From Bacteroidota bacterium (lineage in GTDB: Bacteria > Bacteroidota > Bacteroidia > Cytophagales > Cyclobacteriaceae): DNA of 64,000 nt. A model generated the notes under the pieces. That model ran no database searches. It was not told where the DNA came from and saw only the letters and a list, made by a program, of their open reading frames with translations. Both the position numbers and the translations under genes were made by a program. This document shows, piece by piece, positions 19,721-28,248 of this stretch. The stretch covers positions 239,717 to 303,716 of the forward strand of contig JAFEAL010000004.1 in NCBI GenBank assembly GCA_018266435.1, in the 5' to 3' direction. The first letter of the stretch is position 1; every line of letters begins with the position of its first letter.

Positions 19721-19750
19721 AAAGGCCATCGACCCGATGGCCTTTTTTTT
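19721..19750 (+). terminator. Strong rho-independent terminator
   Basis: AAAGGCCATCG (19721-19731) and CGATGGCCTTT (19735-19745) form a perfect 11-bp stem with a 3-base loop, running directly into a T tract to 19750. It closes the gyrA-TPR unit and ends seven bases before the next start codon at 19757. Confidence 0.92.
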
Positions 19751-19756
19751 AATGCC

Positions 19757-20563
19757 ATGAGCAAGCTATTAATTATTTTTTTGGTAACGGTCGGTTGGTT
19801 GTCAACCTTTTGCCAAACGGTTAATATTAAAAAAGAGAAATTAGACCCTGGTTACATTCAACTGAAAAAACAATTGGTTGAAAAATATAAAAACGTAAAG
19901 GCGGGCAGATTCAGCGATGATTTGCCGGGGATCAGGCATACACTTGGCACCACTCAAAAAAAAATAGCACTCACGTTTGATGCTTGCGGAGGAACTAAAG
20001 GCAGCGGGTATGATGCAGACCTAATTGCTTTTTTGGTTAAAGAAAAAATACCGGCCACTCTTTTTGTTACCGGTTCGTGGATAAAAAAAAATCCATCCAT
20101 ATTTATGGAGCTTTGTCGCGAGCCCTTGTTTGAAATTGAAAACCACGGATTAACACACCATCCTTGTACGGTGGTAAGCGAAAGTAAGTACGGCATTGCC
20201 GGAACCGGCAGCGTTGAGGCAAGCATTGATGAAATTGAACTTAATGCCAGACTGATTGAATTTTATACACACCGAAAGCCTGTGTATTACCGACCGGCAA
20301 CAGCCTATACCGATGAAGCCTGTGTGTTGTTGGCTAATGATCTTAAGCATGAAATTGCAGGCTATTCTGTACTGTCGGGTGATGCCGTGGCAAATACTAA
20401 CCAAGATGTGATCAAAAACAATATTTTAAAAAAAGTTAAGCCGGGTGCAATCGTTATTCTACACATGAACCACCCGGCCTGGAATACATTTGAGGCCCTG
20501 CAACTCTGCATTCCTGAACTCCGAAAAAGAGGTTATGAATTTGTACGGCTGCATGCGAACTAA
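19757..20563 (+). CDS. Exported polysaccharide deacetylase (NodB/CE4 family)
   Basis: A 268-residue protein with an N-terminal signal peptide (hydrophobic 4-19, cleavage after about residue 20). The NodB domain spans about 68-265. Motif 1 reads LTFDACGG at 72-79: the catalytic-base Asp75 is kept but the second Asp of the usual TFDD, a metal ligand, is Ala76. Motif 2 is HGLTHHP at 130-136, giving the H-x3-H metal pair His130 and His134. A TFDACGG variant is known from a subset of the family. Expected role: removal of N-acetyl groups from peptidoglycan or a surface polysaccharide in the periplasm. The gene starts just past a strong terminator, so it needs its own promoter or read-through. Confidence 0.83.
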   Translation: MSKLLIIFLVTVGWLSTFCQTVNIKKEKLDPGYIQLKKQLVEKYKNVKAGRFSDDLPGIRHTLGTTQKKIALTFDACGGTKGSGYDADLIAFLVKEKIPATLFVTGSWIKKNPSIFMELCREPLFEIENHGLTHHPCTVVSESKYGIAGTGSVEASIDEIELNARLIEFYTHRKPVYYRPATAYTDEACVLLANDLKHEIAGYSVLSGDAVANTNQDVIKNNILKKVKPGAIVILHMNHPAWNTFEALQLCIPELRKRGYEFVRLHAN

Positions 20564-20580
20564 ACCTTGTTGCATTTTAT

Positions 20581-20613
20581 TTTGACAAACCGGTTTATTT
20601 GAAAGTATATTTC
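20581..20613 (+). promoter_or_regulatory. Candidate promoter of the AsmA-like gene
   Basis: TTTG at 20581-20584 and TATATTTC at 20606-20613 (one mismatch to TAnnTTTG) are 21 bases apart. The box ends three bases before the ATG at 20617, so the leader would be absent or nearly so. Confidence 0.3.
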
Positions 20614-20616
20614 GGA

Positions 20617-23600
20617 ATGAAGCGCTTATTGAAATGGCTTTTGATCGCCTTCACTGGTTTAGTAATACTGGTTGTGGCGGCTGCCTTATTCTTGCCCCGC
20701 GTGTATCAAGACAATGTACGGGCAGATATTGAAAAAGAAATTAACCAAAAAGTCAATGCCACGGTTACATTTGATGAAGCAAGCCTTAAACTTTTTAAGC
20801 ATTTCCCTAACCTCACGCTCACACTGGATAACCTGTGCATCGTTGGTAAGGACGAATTCAAATCAGATACGCTGACACATGCCAAAAACATTCAGTTAGA
20901 AATTAACTTGTGGAGTTTAATTGGCAAAAAAGAAGTAGAGATCAACAGCATTTACTTGGTTCAGCCTGAAATTAATGTATATGTATTAAAAAACGGAAAA
21001 ACCAATTATGACATAGTAAAATATGCCCCGGTCGATTCTTCTGACACCCCCACAAAATCTTCATCATTTCACGTGGCAGTAGATCAGTTTATTATTCGCC
21101 AAGGAATAATAAACTATGATAACCAGCAAAAAAATATTTTTGTAACGGTACACGACATTGAGCACAAAGGGGGAGGAGATTTTAAAACAGATATTTTTGA
21201 TTATGAAACAGAAACAACTATTCAGGAACTGTCACTGAGTATTGATAAAGTGCAGTATCTTTTTAAGAAAGCCATTTCCATAGATTTAATCATGGAGGTG
21301 AATTTGCCTGAAAGCAAATTCACCTTTAAAGAAAACGAAATTCGCATTAATCATTTTGCTTTTTCTGTGCAAGGTTTTTTTCAACGGGTCATCGATCACT
21401 ACGCCATGAATATGAAATTTCAGGCACAAGAGACTTCATTCAAAAATATCTTGTCATTGGTGCCCGGTATTTACCTCAAAGATTTTGATAACCTGGAAAC
21501 TAATGGCGACATGGGGTTTAACGGACGGTTAGATGGAGTATACTCTTCAACAGATAATGAGATGCCCGCGTTTCATGTTGATGTGAATGTAAAAAACGCT
21601 ATGGTAAAAATCGACAGCCTGCCTGAAAGTTTTAATCACATTCAGTTTGAATTAACCCTAGATAACAACGAGCGCATATTGGACAGCACAGTGATTGCGC
21701 TGAAAAATTTTCATGTTGAGTTAGGCAAGCACCCCATTCATGGAAACCTGAGCATGCAAGGAGTTCACAAACCTAAAATAAAAGCCAATATTTTTGCTGA
21801 CGTAGAGTTGGCTTCGCTTGAACGATTTTACCCCGTGAAGGGTATTGATTTAAAAGGAAAAATCAACTTTGAATGGAATGCCCAGGGTGTGTTTGATTAT
21901 AAAAATTCTCTTTTCCCCACATTTAACCTCAATCTGGCGCTGGCTAACGGATATTTTAAATACGACAGTCTTCCCCGCCCGGTATCGAATATCAATTTTC
22001 ATTTAAATGCCGAAAGCAAAGACGGAAAATTGAACAATACCATTATTGATTTTAAAAAAATTCATGCTGAAGTCGATGATAACATCCTTCATGGATATGC
22101 ACACCTGAAAGGCTATCCAAATTCCTACGTTGATGCTGACCTGGATGCCGATTTTGATCTGGAGGACTTAGAAAAAATCTATCCTGTAAAAGACTACGCC
22201 TTAAAAGGGCATTTTAATTTAGACTTGTTAGTCAAAGGTGTGTACAATCGCACTAATAAATTATTTCCTTTTGTTGATACAAAAATAAAATTAACCGATG
22301 GTTCAGTTCGATACAACAAATATCCCTACCCCATTAAAAACATTCATTTTTTAGCTGAGATAACAAGCAAAGGCGGAAACCTGTCGGAAGCCAAAGTAAA
22401 CGTTAGTCGTATGACGTACACCTTGGAAGATCAACCCTTCGAAATTACCGGCAGTGTGGTGGATCTGAATAATTACCAATATGCAGTGACGATTAACGGC
22501 AAGGCTGATTTATCTAAACTCAATCAGGTCATTCCCTTACAAGGAATGAAAATGGCCGGACTGATTGATGCACAACTTAAAACCAGTGGCTTGGTGAGTG
22601 ATTTAGAGAAAGGCAATTATACTAATGTTTCTTCGGCCGGCAGGATTAATTTTAAAGATATTAGCCTAAGCGGAACAGCTGTAAAAAGACCAATACTGAT
22701 CAATGACGCAACACTTACGTTTACTCCTTCTAAAATTTTTCTTACCCGCTTTGATGGAAAATTAGGCAAGAGTAATGTCACGTTAAATGGAGAGGTTAGT
22801 AATTACATGGCATTTGCCACTCGTGCCAATGATTTGATAACGGCCGATCTGAAATTGCAATGTGATACGCTCGATATCAATGAATGGATGCCACCCCCAC
22901 AAACGGCTACAGGCAAGCCTGTATTGGGTACAGACACTACTCATTCTAAGGTTACAGCTGTAGAAATTCCTCGAAATATTCATTTCGTCTTTGATTCTCA
23001 AATTGATGCGCTTACATACGATGACCTCGAGGTTACCAAATTAGATGGCGAGATCACGATGAAAGATGGTGTGTTAAGTTTGCATGAAACGGGGTTTAAT
23101 TCACTCAATGCTCAGTTTAATGTAAGTGGCGATTATGACACCCAAGACCCGGCTCACCCGCTTTTTGATTTTGATGTCGATGTTAAAGACCTTGACATTA
23201 ACAAAGCGTATCGTAAAATATCGTTGATGCGTCAACTAGCTCCTTCTGCCGGTAAAGCCTCCGGAATCTTTTCCGTGGCCTACAAACTCAAAGGGGAATT
23301 GAATAAAAATATGCAACCCCAATTAGAAACACTAATAGGTGGAGGAGTGATACGCATTGCTGATGCAAAAATTAAAGGAATGAAGTTATTTGAAGAGATT
23401 AGCAAAAGCGCAAAGAAAAAGGAAATCAATGATCCTCACCTAAAAGATTTCTCCATAGAAACCGAAATCAGGGATAGTAAAATCATTGTAAAACCCTTCT
23501 CGATGGAATTGGCCGGCTTTGATGCCGACATAGAAGGAGTCAACACCATGAATGGCATGATTGACTATTTGGTGAAGGTAGAATTAGTACCCTTGACAAA

Positions 23601-23682
23601 AATCAAAATTCCCTTTCACGTTACCGGGCGATATGATAACCCCAAAGTAGCGCTGGGCAAAGGACACAAACTGCCGTATTGA
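20617..23682 (+). CDS. AsmA-family membrane-anchored protein
   Basis: A 1021-residue protein anchored by one N-terminal helix (about 5-27), with the rest in the periplasm. After the helix comes the typical AsmA start (LPRVYQ, then an N-terminal domain with many LxL/IxL strands). Long stretches of alternating beta strands follow, with repeated motifs such as LKGKINFEW and LKGHFNLD, and a C-terminal AsmA_2-like region with IKIPFHVTGRYDNPKVALGK at the very end (about 997-1016). AsmA/TamB-type proteins form beta-grooves thought to help phospholipid transport or outer-membrane assembly; this role is inferred. I use ATG 20617; a TTG at 20599 would only add six residues. Confidence 0.85.
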   Translation: MKRLLKWLLIAFTGLVILVVAAALFLPRVYQDNVRADIEKEINQKVNATVTFDEASLKLFKHFPNLTLTLDNLCIVGKDEFKSDTLTHAKNIQLEINLWSLIGKKEVEINSIYLVQPEINVYVLKNGKTNYDIVKYAPVDSSDTPTKSSSFHVAVDQFIIRQGIINYDNQQKNIFVTVHDIEHKGGGDFKTDIFDYETETTIQELSLSIDKVQYLFKKAISIDLIMEVNLPESKFTFKENEIRINHFAFSVQGFFQRVIDHYAMNMKFQAQETSFKNILSLVPGIYLKDFDNLETNGDMGFNGRLDGVYSSTDNEMPAFHVDVNVKNAMVKIDSLPESFNHIQFELTLDNNERILDSTVIALKNFHVELGKHPIHGNLSMQGVHKPKIKANIFADVELASLERFYPVKGIDLKGKINFEWNAQGVFDYKNSLFPTFNLNLALANGYFKYDSLPRPVSNINFHLNAESKDGKLNNTIIDFKKIHAEVDDNILHGYAHLKGYPNSYVDADLDADFDLEDLEKIYPVKDYALKGHFNLDLLVKGVYNRTNKLFPFVDTKIKLTDGSVRYNKYPYPIKNIHFLAEITSKGGNLSEAKVNVSRMTYTLEDQPFEITGSVVDLNNYQYAVTINGKADLSKLNQVIPLQGMKMAGLIDAQLKTSGLVSDLEKGNYTNVSSAGRINFKDISLSGTAVKRPILINDATLTFTPSKIFLTRFDGKLGKSNVTLNGEVSNYMAFATRANDLITADLKLQCDTLDINEWMPPPQTATGKPVLGTDTTHSKVTAVEIPRNIHFVFDSQIDALTYDDLEVTKLDGEITMKDGVLSLHETGFNSLNAQFNVSGDYDTQDPAHPLFDFDVDVKDLDINKAYRKISLMRQLAPSAGKASGIFSVAYKLKGELNKNMQPQLETLIGGGVIRIADAKIKGMKLFEEISKSAKKKEINDPHLKDFSIETEIRDSKIIVKPFSMELAGFDADIEGVNTMNGMIDYLVKVELVPLTKIKIPFHVTGRYDNPKVALGKGHKLPY

Positions 23683-23693
23683 GTTATCGATTG

Positions 23694-24809
23694 CTAACCC
23701 AAGAATTCTTTCACCTCTACAAAAGGTAAACTAAATGCATCGGCTACGGCTTTGTAAACTACTTTGCCGTTGATCACATTCAAACCTTTTTTCAGATCTG
23801 CATTTTCTGTACAAGCTTTTTTCCATCCTTGGTTGGCCAACTTCAGTGCATAGGGCAAGGTTGCATTGGTCAAGGCCAATGTAGAAGTATAAGGCACAGC
23901 ACCTGGCATATTGGCTACACAATAATGTACTACATCGTCTATGATGAAGGTGGGGTTTTCATGCGTGGTAGGCTTGCAGGTTTCAATACAGCCACCCTGG
24001 TCAACAGCTACATCCACCAGCACGGTGCCCGGGCGCATGGTCTTCAGCATGTCGCGGGTAATGAGTTTAGGGGCTTTAGCTCCCGGAATGAGCACTCCGC
24101 CAATAATCAAGTCAGATGTTTTTACCAACTCGCGCAACATGTAATCGTTGCTCACCATGGTATGCACATTTTTGGGCATGACATCATCTAAGTAGCGCAG
24201 GCGGTTGATGTTCACATCGGTAATGATTACATCTGCGCCTATGCCAGCCGCCATCTTTGCGGCATTAGTGCCCACTACACCACCTCCTAAAATTAATACT
24301 TTGGCGGGCATCACACCGGGCACTCCGCCCAATAAAATACCACGGCCTTTGAGGGGTTTCTCTAAGTATTTGGCTCCTTCTTGAATGGACATGCGCCCGG
24401 CTACTTCGCTCATCGGCACCAGCAAGGGGAGACTCCCGTCTGTACGTTCTACGGTTTCATAAGCTAAACATACTGCACCGGTTTTAATCATGGCATGAGT
24501 CAATGGCTCATACGAAGCAAAATGAAAATAGGTAAATACGAGTTGATCTTTTTTGATAAGCGAGTATTCTTGTTCAATGGGCTCTTTCACCTTCATAATC
24601 ATCTCTGCGATGTTGAAGATTTCTTCGGCTTTGGGAAGCATCCGTGCTCCGGCCTTGGTGTACTCTTCATCACTGAATCCGCTGCCTTCACCGGCCTTTG
24701 TCTGGATATAAACAGTATGTCCGCGCTTTACAAATTCTTGTGCTCCGGCTGGAGTTAAAGCTACTCGGTTCTCATTGTTTTTTATTTCTTTGGGTACGCC
24801 AATAATCAT
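23694..24809 (-). CDS. ald: Alanine dehydrogenase
   Basis: NAD-dependent, reversible oxidation of L-alanine to pyruvate and ammonia; cytosolic hexamer. The 371 residues match family length and the key residues sit at the same numbers as in characterised enzymes: Arg15 (in NRVALTP), Lys75 (in VKEP), His96 (in YFHFASY), the NAD loop GGGVVG at 175-180, and Asp270 (in VDVAVDQGG). Its promoter region holds a perfect TATATTTG -7 box and an overlapping 14-bp palindrome, which suggests regulation, by analogy with Lrp/AsnC-type control of ald genes elsewhere. It converges with the AsmA-like gene, 11 bases apart. Confidence 0.95.
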   Translation of the reverse strand: MIIGVPKEIKNNENRVALTPAGAQEFVKRGHTVYIQTKAGEGSGFSDEEYTKAGARMLPKAEEIFNIAEMIMKVKEPIEQEYSLIKKDQLVFTYFHFASYEPLTHAMIKTGAVCLAYETVERTDGSLPLLVPMSEVAGRMSIQEGAKYLEKPLKGRGILLGGVPGVMPAKVLILGGGVVGTNAAKMAAGIGADVIITDVNINRLRYLDDVMPKNVHTMVSNDYMLRELVKTSDLIIGGVLIPGAKAPKLITRDMLKTMRPGTVLVDVAVDQGGCIETCKPTTHENPTFIIDDVVHYCVANMPGAVPYTSTLALTNATLPYALKLANQGWKKACTENADLKKGLNVINGKVVYKAVADAFSLPFVEVKEFLG

Positions 24810-24829
24810 AAACAGGGTGTTAAGTATTT

Positions 24830-24843
24830 TATTTGTACAAATA
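24830..24843. promoter_or_regulatory. 14-bp perfect palindrome in the ald promoter (candidate operator)
   Basis: TATTTGTACAAATA is a perfect palindrome without spacer. It overlaps the -7 box of ald (24838-24845) and covers the likely transcription start, a position where a bound protein would repress. Confidence 0.5.
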
Positions 24844-24845
24844 TA
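24838..24845 (-). promoter_or_regulatory. Perfect -7 box (TATATTTG) of ald
   Basis: On the minus strand TATATTTG matches TAnnTTTG and ends 28 bases before the ald ATG at 24809, giving a leader of roughly 20 bases. No TTTG at the usual -33 distance. Confidence 0.5.
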
Positions 24846-25017
24846 CTATGTAAAGAAATACGCTTAATCATTCGATTGCAAATACGTTTTTGTTTTTTCA
24901 TTGGTTGATTTTTTATTTAGTTCTCTATATTTTAATTCTAAAATATGTGATGAGATCAACCAAATATTTTGATAGGTAATGGCTTTTCGCAATAAAATTG
25001 GGTGATCGTTTTTATGC

Positions 25018-25049
25018 TTTGAACCCTCCTAACTTTTTACCTACTTTTA
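25018..25049 (+). promoter_or_regulatory. Candidate promoter of the first fused E1 gene
   Basis: TTTG (25018-25021) and TACTTTTA (25042-25049, one mismatch to TAnnTTTG) are 20 bases apart, and the box ends 17 bases before ATG 25067. This placement favours 25067 as the start over an in-frame TTG at 24998, which would lie upstream of the promoter. Confidence 0.5.
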
Positions 25050-25066
25050 CCGCTAATCCAGCCAGT

Positions 25067-27469
25067 ATGAGCCTGACAAAAACTGTAGCTTCAACAGCAT
25101 CAGCCAAAGCAGAAATGATTTTGGCTGACTTTCGGCTTGCGTGCGAAAGCCGCGAGGCAAGCTTGCTTGGCCGCAAAGAAGTGTTCATGGGCAAAGCCAA
25201 GTTTGGCATTTTTGGCGATGGCAAAGAAGTGGCTCAGATTGCGATGGCCAAAGTTTTTAGAAAAGGTGATCATCGGTCAGGCTATTATCGTGACCAAACG
25301 TTTATGCTGGCCATTGGCGAGATGACTCTCGCTAACTATTTTGCTCAGCTTTATGCGCATACAAATGTTGAGGCCGATCCGGCCTCGGCAGGCCGCCAGA
25401 TGACAGGGCATTTTGCCACACGAATGATTGATGAGCAAGGTCAACTCAAAGAACTCTCAAAACTGAAAAACGTAAGTGCAGATATTTCACCAACAGCCGC
25501 CCAGATGCCACGATTGCTGGGGTTGGCTTATGGATCGAAATTGTTCCGCGAAAATTCAGCCCTGCACCCGTACTCAAACTTGAGCTCAAAAGGAAACGAA
25601 ATAGCCTTTGGAACTATCGGTAATGCATCTACTTCAGAAGGAATGTTTTTTGAGGCAATCAATGCAGCGGGTGTATTGCAAGTGCCGATGTTGATTTCAG
25701 TCTGGGACGATGACTACGGTATATCCGTTCCTCAAGAAATACAAACAACCAAAGGCAGCATCTCCAAAATCCTCGCTGGGTTTCAGCGAAATAAAAGTGA
25801 AAAAGGTTTTGAAATTTTTGTAGTGAATGGCTGGGATTACGAAGCGCTTTGCGAGACGTATGAAAAGGCAGAAAAAATTTGCCGCACGGAGCATGTGCCG
25901 GTGCTTGTTCACGTTCGCGAAATGACACAACCGCAAGGACACAGCACATCGGGGTCGCATGAGCGCTATAAATCCAAAGAACGGTTGAATTGGGAAAAAC
26001 AGTATGATTGCATTAGCCAAATGCGCCAATGGATGAGCAAGCAAGGTGTGGCGAGCGATGAGGAGATGGATGAAATTGAAAAAGAAGCAAAAGTGGCAGC
26101 CAAAGCAGCCAAAGATGCTGCGTGGAAATTTTTCACAAGCGAAATTCACAAAAGACAAAAGTCGTTAACTCTAATTTTAGAAAAATTCCAACAAGAACAC
26201 CCGTTGGTTAACGAGATAAAAAGAGGATTAGAACAAACCATCAACCCTGAGCGGCTAGATTCAGTAAAAGCAGCCAGGAAAACGCTTCGCATTGTATCGG
26301 GCAATACATCATCTCTTCGTGATGAATTGATTCAATGGCTATCTGACTCAGATGCCGATAATTTTGATCGTTATAATTCTTTTTTACACAGCCAGTCACA
26401 ATGGTCTGCTTTGAAAGCTACTCCGGTGCCTGCAGTGTATTCTGAAAAATCACCACTGCTGGATGGCCGCGAAATTCTTCAGGCTTGTTTTACCGAAGCA
26501 TTGAAACGCGACCCGCTGGTATTGGCTTTTGGTGAAGACGTAGGAAAAATTGGTGATGTAAATCAAGGCTTTGCCGGACTTCAGAGTAAATTTGGTGAAT
26601 GGCGGGTAACGGATACCGGCATTCGCGAATGCACCATTATCGGCCAGGGTATTGGGTTGGCCTTGCGTGGCTTCCGTCCAATATCTGAAATACAATACCT
26701 GGATTACCTGCTTTATGCCATACAGATTCTTTCAGATGACTTGGCTACGCTGCAGTACAGAACGAAGGGAGGACAAAAAGCTCCGCTGATCGTTCGTACG
26801 CGCGGCCATCGCCTGGAAGGGATATGGCATGCAGGATCTCCGATGGGCATGATCTTAAACAGCCTTCGGGGCATGTACGTGCTAGTGCCGAGAAATATGA
26901 CTCAGGCAGCAGGGTTTTATAATACCATGCTTCAGTCGGATGACCCATGCTTGATTATTGAATGCCTCAACGGCTACCGGTTGAAAGAAAGATTACCCGA
27001 CAACATAGGTGAGTTCAAACTTTCGTTGGGCGAACCGGAAATTTTACGCGAAGGACATGATGTAACGATTGTTACGTATGGTTCAATGTGTCGGGTGGTA
27101 ATGGAAGCCGCAAGTGATTTGGAAGAACGGGGTATTTCTTGTGAAGTGATTGATGTGCAAACCTTGTTGCCGTTTGATATTCATCACACCATCTGCGATT
27201 CAATTAAAAAAACAAACCGCGTGGTATTTGCTGATGAAGATGTGCCCGGTGGAGCCACCGCGTTTATGATGCAAAAGGTGCTGGAAGAACAGAAAGCATA
27301 CCATCACCTGGATGCCACACCGGTTACAATCACAGCAAAAGAGCACCGGCCTGCATATGCCAGCGATGGCGATTATTTCTCCAAGCCTAATCCTGAAATA
27401 ATATTTGACCGGGTTTATGAATTGATGAGAGAATCTGATCCGGTCCGGTTTCCGGCTATCTACAATTAA
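25067..27469 (+). CDS. 2-oxoacid dehydrogenase E1, fused alpha and beta subunits (atypical ThDP motif)
   Basis: An 800-residue thiamine-diphosphate enzyme: the alpha-type domain (about 20-345), a linker, then the transketolase-like beta domain (about 475-780, starting near LLDGREILQACFTEALKRD). E1 decarboxylates a branched-chain or other 2-oxoacid and passes the acyl group to lipoyl-E2; cytosolic complex. The ThDP motif, normally GDG...NN, reads GNASTSEG at 185-192 and DDDYG at 214-218. I recall this GNA...DD form from the Bacteroidota fused-E1 group, so it need not mean loss of activity. A second fused E1 of the canonical type lies at 34868; no E2 or E3 gene is in the window. It may use a different substrate from the second copy. 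Confidence 0.85.
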   Translation: MSLTKTVASTASAKAEMILADFRLACESREASLLGRKEVFMGKAKFGIFGDGKEVAQIAMAKVFRKGDHRSGYYRDQTFMLAIGEMTLANYFAQLYAHTNVEADPASAGRQMTGHFATRMIDEQGQLKELSKLKNVSADISPTAAQMPRLLGLAYGSKLFRENSALHPYSNLSSKGNEIAFGTIGNASTSEGMFFEAINAAGVLQVPMLISVWDDDYGISVPQEIQTTKGSISKILAGFQRNKSEKGFEIFVVNGWDYEALCETYEKAEKICRTEHVPVLVHVREMTQPQGHSTSGSHERYKSKERLNWEKQYDCISQMRQWMSKQGVASDEEMDEIEKEAKVAAKAAKDAAWKFFTSEIHKRQKSLTLILEKFQQEHPLVNEIKRGLEQTINPERLDSVKAARKTLRIVSGNTSSLRDELIQWLSDSDADNFDRYNSFLHSQSQWSALKATPVPAVYSEKSPLLDGREILQACFTEALKRDPLVLAFGEDVGKIGDVNQGFAGLQSKFGEWRVTDTGIRECTIIGQGIGLALRGFRPISEIQYLDYLLYAIQILSDDLATLQYRTKGGQKAPLIVRTRGHRLEGIWHAGSPMGMILNSLRGMYVLVPRNMTQAAGFYNTMLQSDDPCLIIECLNGYRLKERLPDNIGEFKLSLGEPEILREGHDVTIVTYGSMCRVVMEAASDLEERGISCEVIDVQTLLPFDIHHTICDSIKKTNRVVFADEDVPGGATAFMMQKVLEEQKAYHHLDATPVTITAKEHRPAYASDGDYFSKPNPEIIFDRVYELMRESDPVRFPAIYN

Positions 27470-27477
27470 CAGCTTTG

Positions 27478-28236
27478 TTAAATAACTACATCTGATTTTT
27501 CTAAGGTATTGCTCACATGCCCGGCCCGGTCCATCACGGTAATATCAAACTTGAGATACTGAAGTCTGAATTTTAATCCAAACGCCAAGTAAACAAATTT
27601 ATAGGTCAGCGTTCCATCAATGGGAGATACTTGCCGGTTGTTGGATAAGTCAGGAAATGTACCCCTGAATTCGTTGGGGAGACAGTCATTTTTTGCCGGA
27701 TCGTAATAGACGTACGGATCGGTCAATAGCCTGCGGGTGTAGATGTCAACGTTTATGGTATAAGCCGCCAAGTTTTGGTAAATGAAAAGGGTATCTGTTT
27801 TGTTACCGACATTTTTACTGATTTCCCAGTTGACACAGTTGAGGGTATCAGGCATGGAAAATCCAGGAAAATTTGTTTTCCGTATTTTATAATCAATGTA
27901 CTTCAGGTTGTTACCATACTGAGACAGGTGGGTATAATCGCCATCGGTAACGTATCCAAAGTTGTTGATGTTGGTAGTGTCATAAACTCCATACCAGGGG
28001 TTTACATATTTTCCGTCAGGCCGTTCTGTATCTACCGAGGCCAATCCTAAATCACCATCTCCGTCTTTAAAATTAAATTTAATGATGAGGGTGTCAGGAT
28101 TAGGGAAAGTTCCGGCTACAAAGTTAAGCGAACCCCAACTAATCTGCGGAATAACGGAATACTCCGGCTGTTTTATGCAGGCACCTACCAGCCAAGCAAA
28201 AATCACAATCACCAAAAAATTTCTAATCCTCTGCAT
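27478..28236 (-). CDS. Lipoprotein of unknown function
   Basis: A 252-residue protein with a lipoprotein signal (hydrophobic 7-19, lipobox LVGAC with Cys20). After the anchor comes a beta-rich domain containing FKDGDGDLGL near 55-64, an Asp/Gly loop that could bind calcium. I recognise no named family. It is convergent with the fused E1 (8 bases apart) and divergent from the LuxE-like gene, whose start is only about ten bases away, so the two promoters must overlap the genes. Surface or outer-membrane lipoprotein by inference. Confidence 0.6.
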   Translation of the reverse strand: MQRIRNFLVIVIFAWLVGACIKQPEYSVIPQISWGSLNFVAGTFPNPDTLIIKFNFKDGDGDLGLASVDTERPDGKYVNPWYGVYDTTNINNFGYVTDGDYTHLSQYGNNLKYIDYKIRKTNFPGFSMPDTLNCVNWEISKNVGNKTDTLFIYQNLAAYTINVDIYTRRLLTDPYVYYDPAKNDCLPNEFRGTFPDLSNNRQVSPIDGTLTYKFVYLAFGLKFRLQYLKFDITVMDRAGHVSNTLEKSDVVI

Positions 28237-28240
28237 TTTT

Positions 28241-28248
28241 TATCTTTG
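28241..28248 (+). promoter_or_regulatory. Perfect -7 box (TATCTTTG) overlapping the LuxE-like start
   Basis: TATCTTTG matches TAnnTTTG exactly but overlaps the TTG at 28246, the first start codon of the frame. If it is a promoter, translation must begin at a later TTG (28258, 28267 or 28273). Confidence 0.35.

Noticed and set aside
23829..24191. A 120-codon plus-strand frame
   Set aside because: Antisense to alanine dehydrogenase, which has every catalytic residue in place.
25697..26158. A 153-codon minus-strand frame
   Set aside because: It lies wholly inside the well-supported fused E1 gene on the other strand and reads as Phe/His/Cys-rich sequence, the usual antisense artefact.
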